A DNA stretch of 64,000 nt, taken from the NCBI GenBank assembly GCA_037957365.1, contig JARHVA010000666.1, forward strand, positions 3,064,501-3,128,500, read 5' to 3'. The position numbers and the translations under genes were made by a program. The notes beneath the pieces were generated by a model that did not search any database, was not told the origin of the DNA, and saw only the letters and a program-made list of their open reading frames with translations. Every line of letters starts with the position of its first letter. The stretch's first letter is position 1. Shown here in pieces: positions 1-12,190 of the stretch. Source of the stretch: Torreya grandis (Eukaryota > Streptophyta > Pinopsida > Cupressales > Taxaceae).

Positions 1-2293
1 TATTTATTTATGTTGGTCACTACCTTTGCATAGTCTCTAAAAAATTTATGTATTAGCTAGGTGACTACCCAAATCAACAAAAAAGATCTTGAAACCTACC
101 CAAACACGGTTGGTGAAGGTTAGACCCCTATAATAGTTGATATTGTCTAGGCTCTATTAGTACTATCCTAGTTCACTTTGTAGGTTAGTGTCACCTCATA
201 TCAATGTGCCTACACCTATATATGACTTATACATATTTACTTACCCTCAATATCATGCATTGATTGATCTTTGATATTCCTCTTCTTGCCTTGAAACTTG
301 AATCACACTTTCAACTAAGATTGAATTATAAAAATAGATTAAAGAGATGGGTTAGACATCTCCATACACTCCTTGTTGAGAGAATAATAATTTCATACAT
401 TTCAATGCTCTAAATAGGCATCAAAGCATACATATTTATCCCACTTTGGTGTGTTTTCACCATCATGATTGTGACCTAATGTAATATAATGCTTGGATTT
501 TGAATCTTGACAATATGTAACTTTGACATTGTGTTTGTATTTGTACTTGGCTCCAAGGATACTCCTTTGAGGGGTATATATATGTGTATTTTTTTTATAA
601 TGTCTTAAGGTATTTATATTGGAATTCTCAATGTAGATGATAGGTAGAGAGTGAATAACTAAATAATTTAAAAGTAAGTATGACTTTGGGATTGATTTAT
701 ATCTAGATGACTCTCTGATATTTGCCCCCACAATTAACACATGAAACTTTTTTAGGCAAACATAATAGAGATATGTAAATTTGAAAATTAGTTGTTGAGG
801 CTTTCTAGACACTATCGGTAGAGGTGAACACATGGAAAATTATAACTATCCAACTATTTATTATACTATCATGAGAGGGAAAATTAATGATCTATAATAT
901 GGTGATAGTCTGCTTAGGATCTTAGAGTGATATTGCATAGATTGGGTTGATTAGGAATATGTATATTGGTTAATTGGGTTATCCAAGATGATAAGTTGAT
1001 AGAGAGATATTGAAAAGTTTGCATAAGATTAAAATGTGCATTCACAAGTCCAAGTATGTCAAGATATGTCAAAATTGATGTTTTAAGTGTCTGGTACCAA
1101 ATTTAAGTGTTTATAAATGCCCCCTTTAGTACAGTATTGAAAATTATAGATTAAAAAATAATTGAATAAACTTGGTACATGTGATTAACCACATTTTGTA
1201 TTGATAGGTATGCCCCAATTAATCCATGTAAACATACAAGGAAACATGTATATATCAATTTCCACTCATTATACAAAATATAAAATAACTTAGATCAATG
1301 GAACATTTTAAATTAAAACTTTGAAGAATAAATACACATAAGTGCACGTGAACCAAGCTGCCATTTGTTGCATTTTTTTTAGATAATTCCATGGGGTGAT
1401 TATGCCCCAAGGATATGCCACTACTAAAACCATGAGTTGAAAAGTATAAATGCCTCATTCCCCATTGGATATGAAAAAGTGTTATAATTTTAGCACCATA
1501 GAAACCTCAACTTCACTACTTTGAATATCATCAAAATTATTTTTCTGGAAGCCAAAAATAGGTTTGTATATAAAGGTGGAGCCCTAGAATAAGTTTATAT
1601 GTAAATTGAAACACTGAATCAACTCATGCAAATAGATTTTAGATCCAAATTTATTATGTAGTGTTATTTTCCCCCATCAATACACATCATATAACTATAT
1701 ATTAGTTACATGAACAACATTCTTTCCATACATGTGATCCATGTGTACTTCAAAGTGATATAAAATGACATAATATATTTTTCAATCTATGTAATTTGAT
1801 AAATTTGCTTAATTGGGCCCATATAATTTATCTCAAGATATCATATAATATCCCATTTTTCCTTCAAAATCATGTAGAATGTCCCTTGGCCCCATATAAA
1901 TCACATAATTTGATTCAAAATATGAACTATTTATTTGTCATGGATTGAATCTCTAAGGCAAGCCCACTATATGCCCCTTATTAATATGATATATGAAGCA
2001 TGTGAATCACTCACTCAAAATAAATAGTTATGTGCACCATGTGTGATATATATATATGTAATTATGTAAAGTATGTATGAAATACATGTCATCACATAAA
2101 TATTTGTTCATTCAATCACATATGAAACATATAATCTAAATCAATGGGTATACAATTGTCATATAAATTAGATATAACAATTAGGCACATAATAATGATC
2201 ATTGCAATAGATTCATGATAGAAATAATAGCATCACATAAAATATAAAAATGTGTGATATAAATCACAACATAAAGTTGATAAACAATCATAT
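1..2293. other. AT-rich stretch, no gene recognised
   Basis: No reading frame here shows family resemblance. The longest open frames (minus strand, about 143 and 67 codons) look like chance frames in AT-rich DNA. A short C-run motif ending TGCCCC recurs at about 725, 1117, 1209, 1412 and 1973. On the minus strand this would read as a G-run resembling a polypurine tract, but no LTR edge can be matched to any copy. The stretch is probably old retroelement non-coding DNA. Confidence 0.5.
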
Positions 2294-3181
2294 ATGTATG
2301 CCCTTGGGGTTGCAATGTTATCTACCATGAAATTAATAGAGCCATGGGACAAGGATAGAATTATTAGTAAAGTGAAAGGTAAAGGAAAATATTATGAAAT
2401 TAGGTTTATCAAAATCCCTACTAAATCCCTCATTTCAACCCCTTCCAGGAGTCCTCCCTCTAAAAAATATCATTTGATTGTTGTCTCTAACTCAAAGGAT
2501 AAATATATTGATTATAATCCTAAGGAATAAGAAAAGGATAATGATGGATCAGGTAGCTCTCATAATTTGGGAATCCAAGATGCAGATAATATGAAGGAGG
2601 ATATTTAACTAGAATGGCCAAAATAAACTATGAAGGAAGATTCTAAAGTAGATATGAAAGTGAAAGAGAGGTGGATTCAAATTATCAAAATATTTGAGAG
2701 AAGATAAAGGGCCTATCTACTAGCATTGACCTCCACAAAAATATTATGTCCTAGATCATAAAAGAAAACAATGGCTTGAAGGATTCCATTGGCTTATTAA
2801 AACTTCCCCTAGAGGCACCTTGAGTCTTCCCAATCAACATAAGTTTGAAGAAGATATAAATGTCCATCAGAGTATGCAAAATTTATTAAAGAGGGTTTCT
2901 ACCCTTCATATAAAGAATATTTACATGAAAAACAACATCAAATAGCTCATTCAAATGAGTAAACTCACTATCAAAAATTATGTCTCCAATATCAATATCT
3001 TAAAGAATATGATCAATAGTGGGAGGGAGTAGCAAGATAATATCAGGACTAGTAATAGGATCAAGGGTCCAAAAAATAGGAAAATGTTAGTTGTTGAAGA
3101 AACTACTATGGGGGACATTGAGAAGGTCCTTAATGACTTTGAGGAAGAATCAAATTCTATTATAAATAATCTTGATATGTA
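2294..3181 (+). pseudogene. decayed ORF remnant, unidentified
   Basis: I do not recognise this gene. Frame 2 is open for 78 codons from 2294. After an interrupted stretch, frame 3 resumes at a Met near 2874 and runs with two or three stops to 3181. The second part is charged and heptad-like, rich in Lys, Asn, Ile and Glu, and ends in an acidic stretch. It is followed by T-rich DNA and an A-rich run near 3350, directly before a TA microsatellite. That order (charged ORF, T-rich trailer, A-rich end) would fit a truncated LINE or another retroposed copy, but no catalytic domain supports this. It may equally be chance coding-like sequence. Confidence 0.2.
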
Positions 3182-3361
3182 ACTCTTGTTTCTTTTTTGT
3201 TTTTTTTCTATGTTTTGGTTGTTATCTTGCTGCTGATTAATAAACTTTTTGTTTATCATTATTTTTGGTTCCTTTTTTAATATATTTTTGGCCTTGTGAT
3301 TTATTTATGTAATTGGGATGGGACCCATCCAAAACTCACCCTTTACCAATAACAAAAAATT

Positions 3362-3364
<3 letters not shown>

Positions 3365-3416
<52 letters not shown>
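3365..3416. repeat. TA dinucleotide microsatellite
   Basis: About 26 uninterrupted AT units directly after an A-rich run (about 3350-3362). It lies at the end of the unidentified ORF remnant and its T-rich trailer. Confidence 0.95.
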
Positions 3417-3418
<2 letters not shown>

Positions 3419-4065
3419 AAACACATAGGCACCCAATATCATGATTATAAATCACACACACACTTAATACACAACTCGAATCTGACTCAAGATGAATAAC
3501 ATGGCCATGACATAGAAAAGAGTATCCTCAAAAAAATTAATGTGTAATGTGAAGAAACATAATCAATACACTCATAGAACACACAATATATCAGACATCA
3601 ATGATCACATAACATAACAATAATCAAAATCAAGCATGCATGGATTAAGCAATATTGGTCCACATAATCAATCAATAATATCGTCTAGTATATCAATTTA
3701 CAATATCCATAGGAAATAGTGCCATTAAAATTATACACAATATAAAATCATGTGTATGGTCTACCATGATCAATGGACCAATATATATAGTATGAGCTAC
3801 AAAGTGTGCAGAGATTCCTAAAATGTACAAAGGTAGCCTATGGGCATTACTAATGTCATGCATATGTAGGTCAATATATCATATGTACCATGTAAGTCTT
3901 ACATACTACTCATGTATACCATGAAAATAATGAGCATATAAAATGGATTTATAATTCATCATATATATGATAAATAATATCAATCAATCATGTATGCTAG
4001 CAATACGTGTCATGCATAGATCCTCATTTAGATATTTTAAGTATTTTAATTTTTTTGAACATTTG

Positions 4066-4069
<4 letters not shown>
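3417..4069. other. AT-rich non-coding DNA
   Basis: No gene seen. The sequence is rich in CATATG- and ATCAAT-type words with no coding signal on either strand. Confidence 0.5.

Positions 4070-4115
<46 letters not shown>
4070..4115. repeat. TA dinucleotide microsatellite
   Basis: About 23 TA units, broken only at the right end (TATATGTATA). The tyrosine-isoleucine run it adds to an open frame on the plus strand is an artefact of the repeat. Confidence 0.95.
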
Positions 4116-4119
<4 letters not shown>

Positions 4120-4949
4120 AATTTAAATTTAATCACATATTTATATAATCAAACACGTCCAAGAGGAAAGGTTTTAAAAATATAAGAATATAATAGATCC
4201 AAAGAATCTATAGCATATGTCAAACATAATGTGTACCAAGTGCAATAACAACGTAGTCTCAAGAAAGTGAATGTGCACAGTATAATATATATGTGCATCA
4301 AAAATCATGTATCAAAAGAGAATGTGGATATATGAAGACACATGCCCCCAATGGGAAATAATTAGTGCATACAAAAAAATCAAAAGATATGTAGGCATAT
4401 AATATATGTGATCATGTAATCTCAACATAGGACATAACACTAACAAGAATAAATAATCAATATTTAGGGGTGATAAAGGAGTATGTTACAAGGAATGTGT
4501 ACTAATATCATATTGTTGTAAAGGATGTGTCATCTCAAGATATCTATCATGAATTTTCAAATCATGATAAACAATCAAAATGCAAGGGCTAGTGAAAATA
4601 TTATAACCAAAAAATTATAAGGGTTATAAGAATGGTCAATTTAAAATCATATGTATACATGTATGTAAATATATAAGAATAACTAAAATAATAATTCAAC
4701 TATAAATAATGTGATAAATAAATAAAATGATAATAATTTATGTATAGTATATTATATTTGATCTAGCTAATTATTCCATCAAATGTATCATCTAACCAAC
4801 GACACATAAAAAAACATCATCTTCACTTTTTGATTTATGTTGAGCTAATAGTTGTAGATTATAAGTAAGTTAATTATATGGATATAAATTTGGTGCTAAA
4901 CTTAGAGGCACATTTGTGATTATATTCACATTATATACTTATGTTAATC
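4116..4949. other. AT-rich non-coding DNA
   Basis: No gene recognised. It may be the remains of the 3' part of the minus-strand gag element immediately to the right, but no protease or RT motif is legible. Confidence 0.4.
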
Positions 4950-5999
4950 TTGTTTGAGATAATGCATGTAGTGATACTTTACCAATGGTAAAAGATGAAG
5001 ATTTAGACATGTTACTCCAATTAATATCATATTATTTATTCTCAATAGGGTATGTATAACCAATATCACCATATTTTTAAATTATTTTAGGATGTTTTAT
5101 TTTATCTTCAATATATTCCTCATCATCAGCAACACGTTCATGATTAGATAGTTTCGAATATTTAATTATATCTAATGTGGTGTGGTCCTGTCATTATGTT
5201 CTATGCATGAAGTAGAAGTTGTGATTGCATCCTTGGATACCATGTTTTTAAAATTAATATTTTTTATGAACTTACTTCTTAGGTGCACCTTTTAGTCAAA
5301 TCATTTTATAGGTATCTTTAATTTGACCTTAGGTGATGAAACCACAATTTTAGTTATTTATTCAATATTAGAAGGTGTGTTTGAAATTGGTGATACTTTA
5401 ATAGATATATTCAATGTAAAGTCACCACTATCAATAATATATTTTGTTTTATGTTTCAAATCCCAACACTTATGTGTGGGATGTCCATGAAATCTATGAT
5501 AAACACAATATTATTTAGATCTTCTCATAGGATCATAGTATTTTTACTAGAACAACATGCCCTACTTCTTCCAAGAATTGAGGAACCTCTTTTTGCTTTT
5601 TGTATCTGCTCCTACTTGTGATCCTAGCTCATTGGTATTAACACTCTCAATATTTCTTGGTATCCCATATCTACTTGCATTCCAAATTAGGTTTTAAAAC
5701 CATCACCATCAAAAATACCACATTCATGTGAGAAAACTTTGTATAAGGCTCTTAACATGAAAATGGAGTTTTGACCTCCCAATTTGCATTTAAGACCTAG
5801 ATAGCCTAACTCTCTTAACCTTCTATAGGATTTCGTCTTGTTTTACATGTTTTTTAGCCTCCTAAAACTTATTCCATTATGATAATCAAGCTTGAATAGT
5901 AAATTTTCATATACAACACTTAGCCCCAAATCGGAGTCTTATTCCACCTCCCTGTGCTAGCAAAGATATCCTCTCTAGATCTCTTAGCTCCTTGCAACC
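4950..5999 (-). pseudogene. gag C-terminal remnant of a minus-strand gypsy element (IV)
   Basis: On the minus strand, 5400-5510 encodes a nucleocapsid-type knuckle reading CVYHRFHGHPTHKCWDLK. This is C-x2-H-x4-H-x4-C followed by W-D-L-K-H-K, the usual context of a gypsy gag zinc knuckle in the Tat/Athila group. Upstream (to about 5700) the same frame reads Ser/Lys/Arg-rich with scattered stops. Downstream (to about 4950) it reads as an acidic, decayed gag tail. No protease or RT follows. The gag is cut at 5999 by insertion of element III, so its N-terminal part and 5' LTR should lie to the right of 40183. Frames there are weak. The knuckle is clear; the extent is inference. Confidence 0.55.
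5995..5999. repeat. left target-site duplication of element III (CAACC)
   Basis: This 5-bp sequence precedes the 5' LTR. The copy after the 3' LTR (40179-40183) is CAATT, differing by two C to T transitions. Confidence 0.75.
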
Positions 6000-6339
6000 T
6001 ATATACACAATATTTTAAAAATTTATCAACTAGAAATGATTTCTATATTGTAGTAACCCATTGAGTCTCAATCTCTTGGCATGCCTTAATGGGTGCACCA
6101 AGAAAGGGGTGGGAAAACCACCCATTGCTTCATAGGATTGTTATCCCTTATTGCCACTTACTATCTACACAACCATCTCATAAAAACATTCCCTTAAGAT
6201 TTGTCTCCTATTTTACACCCTCATCTAGTCATTTACCACCTTCATTATCCCTTACCTAACCTCAAACCCTTTTTTATGGTTTACATTACATTGTTAGCCC
6301 CACCAACCTTGTATTCTAATTGATAAAACTTATCAGGGT

Positions 6340-6364
6340 CTAGGTCGGCCCTTGGCCGACCTAG
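6340..6364. repeat. perfect palindrome in LTR U3
   Basis: Eleven-base arms CTAGGTCGGCC and GGCCGACCTAG are separated by CTT. It lies about 100 bp upstream of the LTR TATA box. The 3' LTR copy near 39335-39359 is decayed by transitions. Confidence 0.85.
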
Positions 6365-6462
6365 TCTGTGACCTAATTTATTTTTTTATCAATACGGATA
6401 CTATGTCGACTAGGTTAACCTTATAGCCCTAAAATTTCAAAAAAAATTAGGGTTAGATCTAC

Positions 6463-6472
6463 TTATATAAAC
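6463..6472 (+). promoter_or_regulatory. TATA box of element III 5' LTR
   Basis: TTATATAAAC is conserved in the 3' LTR at 39452-39463. It is followed in both by a purine-rich AGAAGAAG stretch of the likely transcript leader. Confidence 0.6.
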
Positions 6473-7186
6473 ACTTCATTTCATCATTTCTAAAATAAGA
6501 GAAGAAGAAGAGACATATATTTCACATATGTTTATCCACCATACTACTTGAAGAGCATAGATTTGGGTTTCAAACTTTCTTTGGAGATATATATTTTATC
6601 TTATGGAGAAGTATTTTGGATGCATTGATAGGTTGTGTATCCTAGAGCTAATTTATCCTTTTCATCCTTACATACCATAACAACTTATTATGAATCACCT
6701 TGGCTGAGGGAGAGATTGAGGCTCGACAAGTTCATCTTCAAAGGTAAGTATTCTTAACTTTGTTCCTCATTTGTAAGAGTATATAGATATGCATTTATAC
6801 TTCTCTCCCATGCATTATGATTTTGTATACATTTACATGAGTATATGTCTCTTATTCATGTTTATTTTTCATATTATTACTCCCACTTTGTGCCACAAAC
6901 TTTGGTGAGCACTAGATTAGATTTTTCTTTACTTGTTATTAGTTTAGTGAATATGAAAACATAGGACCTAGTTAGGGTTATTATGTATTTTTTATTGACT
7001 GTAGGCTTTGTAACCCTCCCTAGTGAATTTATTATGATAAAATATCCCTTGGATAGGTTTGACATATCCATCTTGGTCATGACCCCAAATATCAAATGTA
7101 TCCACAATCATAAGTGTAAGTAGGATTTATCTTCCCTAAGCTAGGATTTATTTATAGATCTGCTACATTTCCCATTGCATACATTC

Positions 7187-7200
7187 TGGTGAACCCAATG
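7187..7200 (+). other. primer binding site of element III
   Basis: TGGTGAACCCAATG starts three bases after the LTR's terminal CA, the expected position and TGG start of a tRNA primer site. I cannot assign the tRNA, and some bases are probably changed by decay. Confidence 0.55.
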
Positions 7201-8975
7201 TCAATCTAACCCTTTTAGGTTTTCTTTCACACCATCATTTTTATCATATTATTATATTTTTTTATATTTATAGTATTGTATTAAACCAGTCGGTATAGTT
7301 CTAACTTTTTGTGCACAAGTTTAACACATAGTCTCATCAAAATAATTATGTTTTGTCTGTGTAGGTATTCATCAAATATATATTACTAGATTGAATATAT
7401 CAACATAGTACTCCATTTCAAGTTTAGAAAAGCATACAAGGTTGAATAGGTTGACTTTGTCATCTTATTCCTTCTACTGGCATACAGATCAACAAACTAA
7501 GTTAAATAGGTTGACTTTATCATATTATTATTATTCAACACATAGGGTTTTTTAGAACTAGGTCAAACCAATCAATTTATTTTATAGAATTTGAAAGAAT
7601 AAATTGAGTCACTTTAGTATAAAATTATAAATATTAAGCATATTCAATCCCACCAAGGTTCCTCTCTTTCCCTTCTATGTCATTTTAGTACTTTTTTTAG
7701 TTCTATTTTACACAAGTTAGTAGTCTTTAAAATTGCAACCTTGTATCAAACTAAGTTGAACTAGTCGACTTAGTTTTATAGTTTATCTTCTATCTAACAG
7801 ACATAGCCAACCTATTCGAATATATTCTTAAAGACCTTACTTTCATAGAATAGTAGTGACCCAGTCAACTCTATTTTATACTATTTGCATATAGTGTCAC
7901 CTAAACTAACTTTGTATTGTTCTTCATCAAGGAATTAACAAATATTTTTCTAGTAATTAATTTATATTTCCTTTTTAGTTGTTTGCATGTTTAGAGTAAC
8001 TCACATAGTCTAAATAGGTGGTTTTTGAAAATAATTTATAGTTACACTATTTTACTCTATTTCACATACTACCAAATCACATAACATTCAAAATGTATTT
8101 AAACATTTGTTTTCCCAAGGCCTACCTACTTGGATTTCATCACCAAGGGGGAATTCAACTTGGTTTTCTAGCCAACTATAAATATGTAGTTAATGGTATA
8201 TATTGGAAAAGCACCTGACACCCTTATCATTATGAGAATGTGAAGTGAGGGGGTAGGCCCCAATACCAAGCTAGTACCATTGTCAACACAAATCCATTTC
8301 AACACAAACATCTTGAAACCATCCATAGATTTCTTTTCTAGTCCCCTATTTCAGCCAACTCTCCTATCACACTTAAGTCAATACTTTCTAATAATATAAT
8401 AACACTTAAGATGACCACTTAACTAACATTTACTTTTCAGTTGATTACTTTCTCTTTGATCATTGAGTGTTGTATTATAAAAACTTGCATTAGCTAGCAT
8501 TGATGTAAGATCTTGTGCTATGTGCCCCAATTGGATTAATCATATTTATTTAATTGGTTGTGTGTTTACTTTCATTCTTCACTTATATTTTTAAAAAAAT
8601 CTTGGTTCCATCAAACTATCATTCTAATCAATACAATCACTTATAGACTATGTTTTCCCTATCAGCAATACATAGTTGACATGTACAATTGTGTATTCTT
8701 CTCAGCCTGCTTTATCTCCCAGTCTATAATATAGAGTCAAGCTATATGACTCTATATCCTTCTCTACTAGTCAAGTTATAGAACACAGTCAACTTTCATG
8801 ACTTTGTATCCTTATCATCTTGTTTTATCCCCTATCTATAATGCAAAGTCAACCTATATGACTCAATACTCTTCTCTACCTACTGGATTATAAAACACAA
8901 TTAACCTATTCAACTTTGTATCATGTTTACCCTTTTGTCTTTGCATCATCGTAGTCTTATTATTTCTCTCTCATC
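7201..8975 (+). other. untranslated leader of element III with degenerate repeats
   Basis: No gene. The leader carries recurring short units such as GGTTGACTTTGTCAT (7440-7520) and AGTCAACC-like words. Between about 8700 and 8930 there are two to three copies of a roughly 115-bp unit containing TATATGACTC and CCTTCTC. This is decayed tandem structure typical of long plant gypsy leaders. Confidence 0.5.
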
Positions 8976-10970
8976 GTGAACTTCTTGTTTGAGGACAATA
9001 CTAATTTGAACTCAATAGATATGATGAGCCTTACCAAACCCAATAGGTTTTCCCATAAACATCTTTTGGCTCCTACTCTATATGAAATTAATGTGCATGT
9101 GGCCACTCACACTACAAACTATGGGACCCATACTCATTTATCTTCAGTTTATAACCCTTTATTTTCCTTAGAAGATTAGTGTGAATTAGAGTATACTCTA
9201 GAAATTATTTTATTCATTAATGAATTGCATCAACATTGAGAAAAAGATCCCTCTACTATTTACCATCTTATTATAAGTGGTCAAACCAAGGATCCTCATT
9301 CACCTTCCCCCACATTCTCACATCGATTTAGGGGAAATAACTTCTTTGTCTCTCAAACTCTTCCTTCTCTTTTGACCCATTATCATACTATGACATTTTA
9401 TTCTTTGATTTCCTCCACCTCCATGCCAAGTATCTCTACTAACATGGTAGTTTCTACATCTAGTGGGCCTTTTCTAAGACCCACTCTTATCAATTCTTCC
9501 ACTAGTGCATTATTTGCTACCCATGGTAGTCATGCCTCTAGTGTTTCTTCTTCTCATCCCTCTACTAGTGCATTTTTTGCCACACAATCAAATCCTACTA
9601 CTAGTTCCTCATTTACTAATAATTCCTCTCAAGATACTAATAGTATGCATGCTACCACTCATAGTGGTACCTAGGGCACTAATACCAATGTCAATGCTTC
9701 ACACACTAAAAATAACACCACTCAAACCCATCAACTTTTGTTGTAAACTCTTAACCAAATGAATGATTTACAAGATAATAATTCCAACCAAATGATGCAA
9801 ATGCAAAATCTTCTTATCCATCTTGAAAATCACCCTCAAAAGGTTCAATGGGGAGTGCATAACCCAAATTCCCCCCACCTCCCCTTCGAGATTCCCATGG
9901 TAATCTTATTCCTCAACCTCCTCTTATTAACAAAATGATCAAACATGTTCAAAATGAACCTCTTATGCCTTAAATTTCTAACATATATATAGGGGTATCA
10001 CCCCTAACATTAGTTATAATGGGTCAATTGATCTTACCCTACACTTAAAAGCATTTAGAAATATATATAAAGATTGGGTCAAGTTAAACACTTATACCAT
10101 TTTAGCAAAAACTCTCTTTAGAGTTGATTTAGATTGATATAACCAACTCAAATCTCATTACATACCTAGTTTAGAATATTTAGTTAATACTCTAGTCTAA
10201 GATTTTCAAACTAGTGATTTCCCTAAAAATATCTTAGCTCATTTTATTAATTTTAAGAAACTTGAGATAGAAACTACACAAGATTTCATCAAATAGTGGA
10301 AGACATTGTATAACAAGTGTGAACATAATATGGCAGATGATAACCTCTTTCATCTATTCACCAATGCTCTCTATCATAAATTGCAATATCAAGTTTGAAC
10401 TCTCTCTCCATGAACTTTGGAAGAGGCCATTAACCAAGCCAAGTGACAATATTTCCTTATGCATCAATTCAAGTCATCCCAACCTTCTATGGGCACTCAT
10501 ATGCTAATAAAAAATAAAAGTCATCATGATACTAATGATGGTGTCACTGAATATTATGATACTAGTCATAATATTCAAGTTATTGTTCCCAACCATTCTC
10601 TAGAACAAGCTTCCCTTCCCAACCACATCTCTAATCCTCATTTCTCTTCAGAAAGTGACATCAATGTTCATAAACCTTTATCCTTATTAGAATTACAAAA
10701 TCATCTACCTAGGCCTCTTCCATGAGAGCTTGATCCCACTCATCTCATGAAATCCTGGTATGATCCAAATAAATTTTGTTGGTTTCATGCTAGTTGGGGT
10801 CATTCTCAAGAGACTTGTAGGCAACGATGTAACTTAGCTATGGATTTACTCCTTGGTCCAATTTCAATCATGATTCTATCATTTATAAATGTCAATAATA
10901 TTATGACATTACCTTCAAATCCTATGAAACATAAACTAAAACTCAATCTTTGAACCAGGCTAATACTCAT
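8976..10970 (+). pseudogene. gag of element III (decayed)
   Basis: The N-terminal part (8976-9740) is Ser/Thr/His-rich and of low complexity. A short Gln/Met/Asn-rich coiled stretch follows (9755-9830). The gag core lies at about 10020-10470, with a leucine- and aromatic-spaced pattern around KAFRNIYKDW, YNQLKSHYIP and FINFKKLEI. This is the helical capsid fold region of gypsy gag. A knuckle at about 10774-10830 reads CWFHASWGHSQETC (C-x2-H-x4-H-x4-C). There are many stops and at least one frameshift. The starting Met is uncertain; 8976 is simply the first legible one. In this family gag forms the cytoplasmic particle that packages element RNA. Protease follows downstream. Confidence 0.7.
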
Positions 10971-11579
10971 TTAATCATCTATAAAGACCCTCTTCTAATT
11001 CACTAAGACAAAAATGATAAGCCTACCCCTTCTACCAAGAATGTTGATAGTCTTATAGACCCAACTCCTAAAGATAATATGGTCAACATGACTAATATGT
11101 GAAGGGTAGTTTCCTTCGTTAATTCCCATCCCACCTAGACTCCCCAATCATCTCACACTTTCCATGTTATCCAAGATTCTTTCCCAACTCACTTAATAGA
11201 GTTAGGGCAAGAAGACATTGAATCTTTCAATGAACCAATTCCAACACCTCCAGTAGATAACACTTCTCATACCATTTCTACAACTCCTTCAACCTATTTA
11301 ACCATCACCAATGATATTCAACCTTCAACTACCACTTTTTCAAATATATTTCAAACCACACCTACATCCATTACCCCATCCTCTCAAGATAATATACAAA
11401 CTTGTCTCCTAATTAAACTGCCCACATCTTATCCACATAAATTTACATGAACTTTGGTTCCTCCTTCCAAGGAAATCCTCTAATACTATGCACATATTTC
11501 CAATAGTCTCCTTATGGGTTATGATTAATGGGATCCTATCATAGAACTTACTAATCTCCCATATCAAATCCCATTTCTC

Positions 11580-12190
11580 AAACTTATATGGACTTCTCTA
11601 CATCATTGTAATTATCTTATGCAGCTCCTATTTGAAATAAACATCCCTTCTCCTCCCCTAATAGGACATGAAGATGCCTTATCTAGATTTAATAATGCAA
11701 AGATATGTATATACACATTGGTAAAACAATGGGTGCTTTTCTCTCCCTCAAATTCCCTATTGCTTCTATGATTCTCAATGAGAGTCTAATTCATGTGGAT
11801 GATACTCCCTTCTTTATCAATGTTCAAAATGGTGATATCCAAGTCAAGTGTGCTTTGATTAATAAGGGTTTAGGTACTTATATTACCTATATCAATTTTA
11901 TTAAAACACTTGGATATTCTAAATGTAATATTAAGTCCACATGTAGCTCTTTTTAAGGCTATGAATGAAGGCAAATGCCTCTGTTAGGTTGTGTGTGGCT
12001 CCCTATCACCATTCCACCTATCACTATCCAAGTGAAGCTTATTATTTTCAATTTTACTCTATCTTATAACATCTTGATTGGTAGGTCATGGACTCATCAC
12101 ATGAGGGAAATTTCCACTTCTACATGGTAATGTATCAAGTTCCCTTACAATGGTTCCATTTATAGGATTCAAGGTGACACTAACCCTTGG
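11580..12190 (+). pseudogene. retropepsin-like protease of element III (decayed)
   Basis: The frame around 11810-11960 contains CALINKGLGTYITYINFIKTL, in the position and pattern of a retropepsin active site. The catalytic Asp-Thr/Ser-Gly triplet is degraded (N-K-G). About 60 codons later, at 12050-12150, comes YNILIGRSWTH followed by a decayed CIKFPYNG. This is the strand block that ends plant gypsy proteases. Stops and frameshifts are frequent. The protease would have cut the Gag-Pol precursor; this copy cannot. Confidence 0.7.

Larger units (their letters stand above)
6000..7183 (+). repeat. 5' LTR of element III
   Basis: Starts TATATACACAAT, where the partner at 38989 reads TGTATACACAAT, so the terminal TG has become TA. 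It ends GCATACA against GTATACA. The two repeats align along their whole length, including the shared block with CCCATTGAGTC and GGGTGCACC. Divergence is roughly a fifth by eye. Confidence 0.9.

Noticed and set aside
402..833. 143-codon minus-strand open frame
   Set aside because: No domain, composition follows the AT-rich background, and the start is a chance Met. Frames of this size are expected in such DNA.
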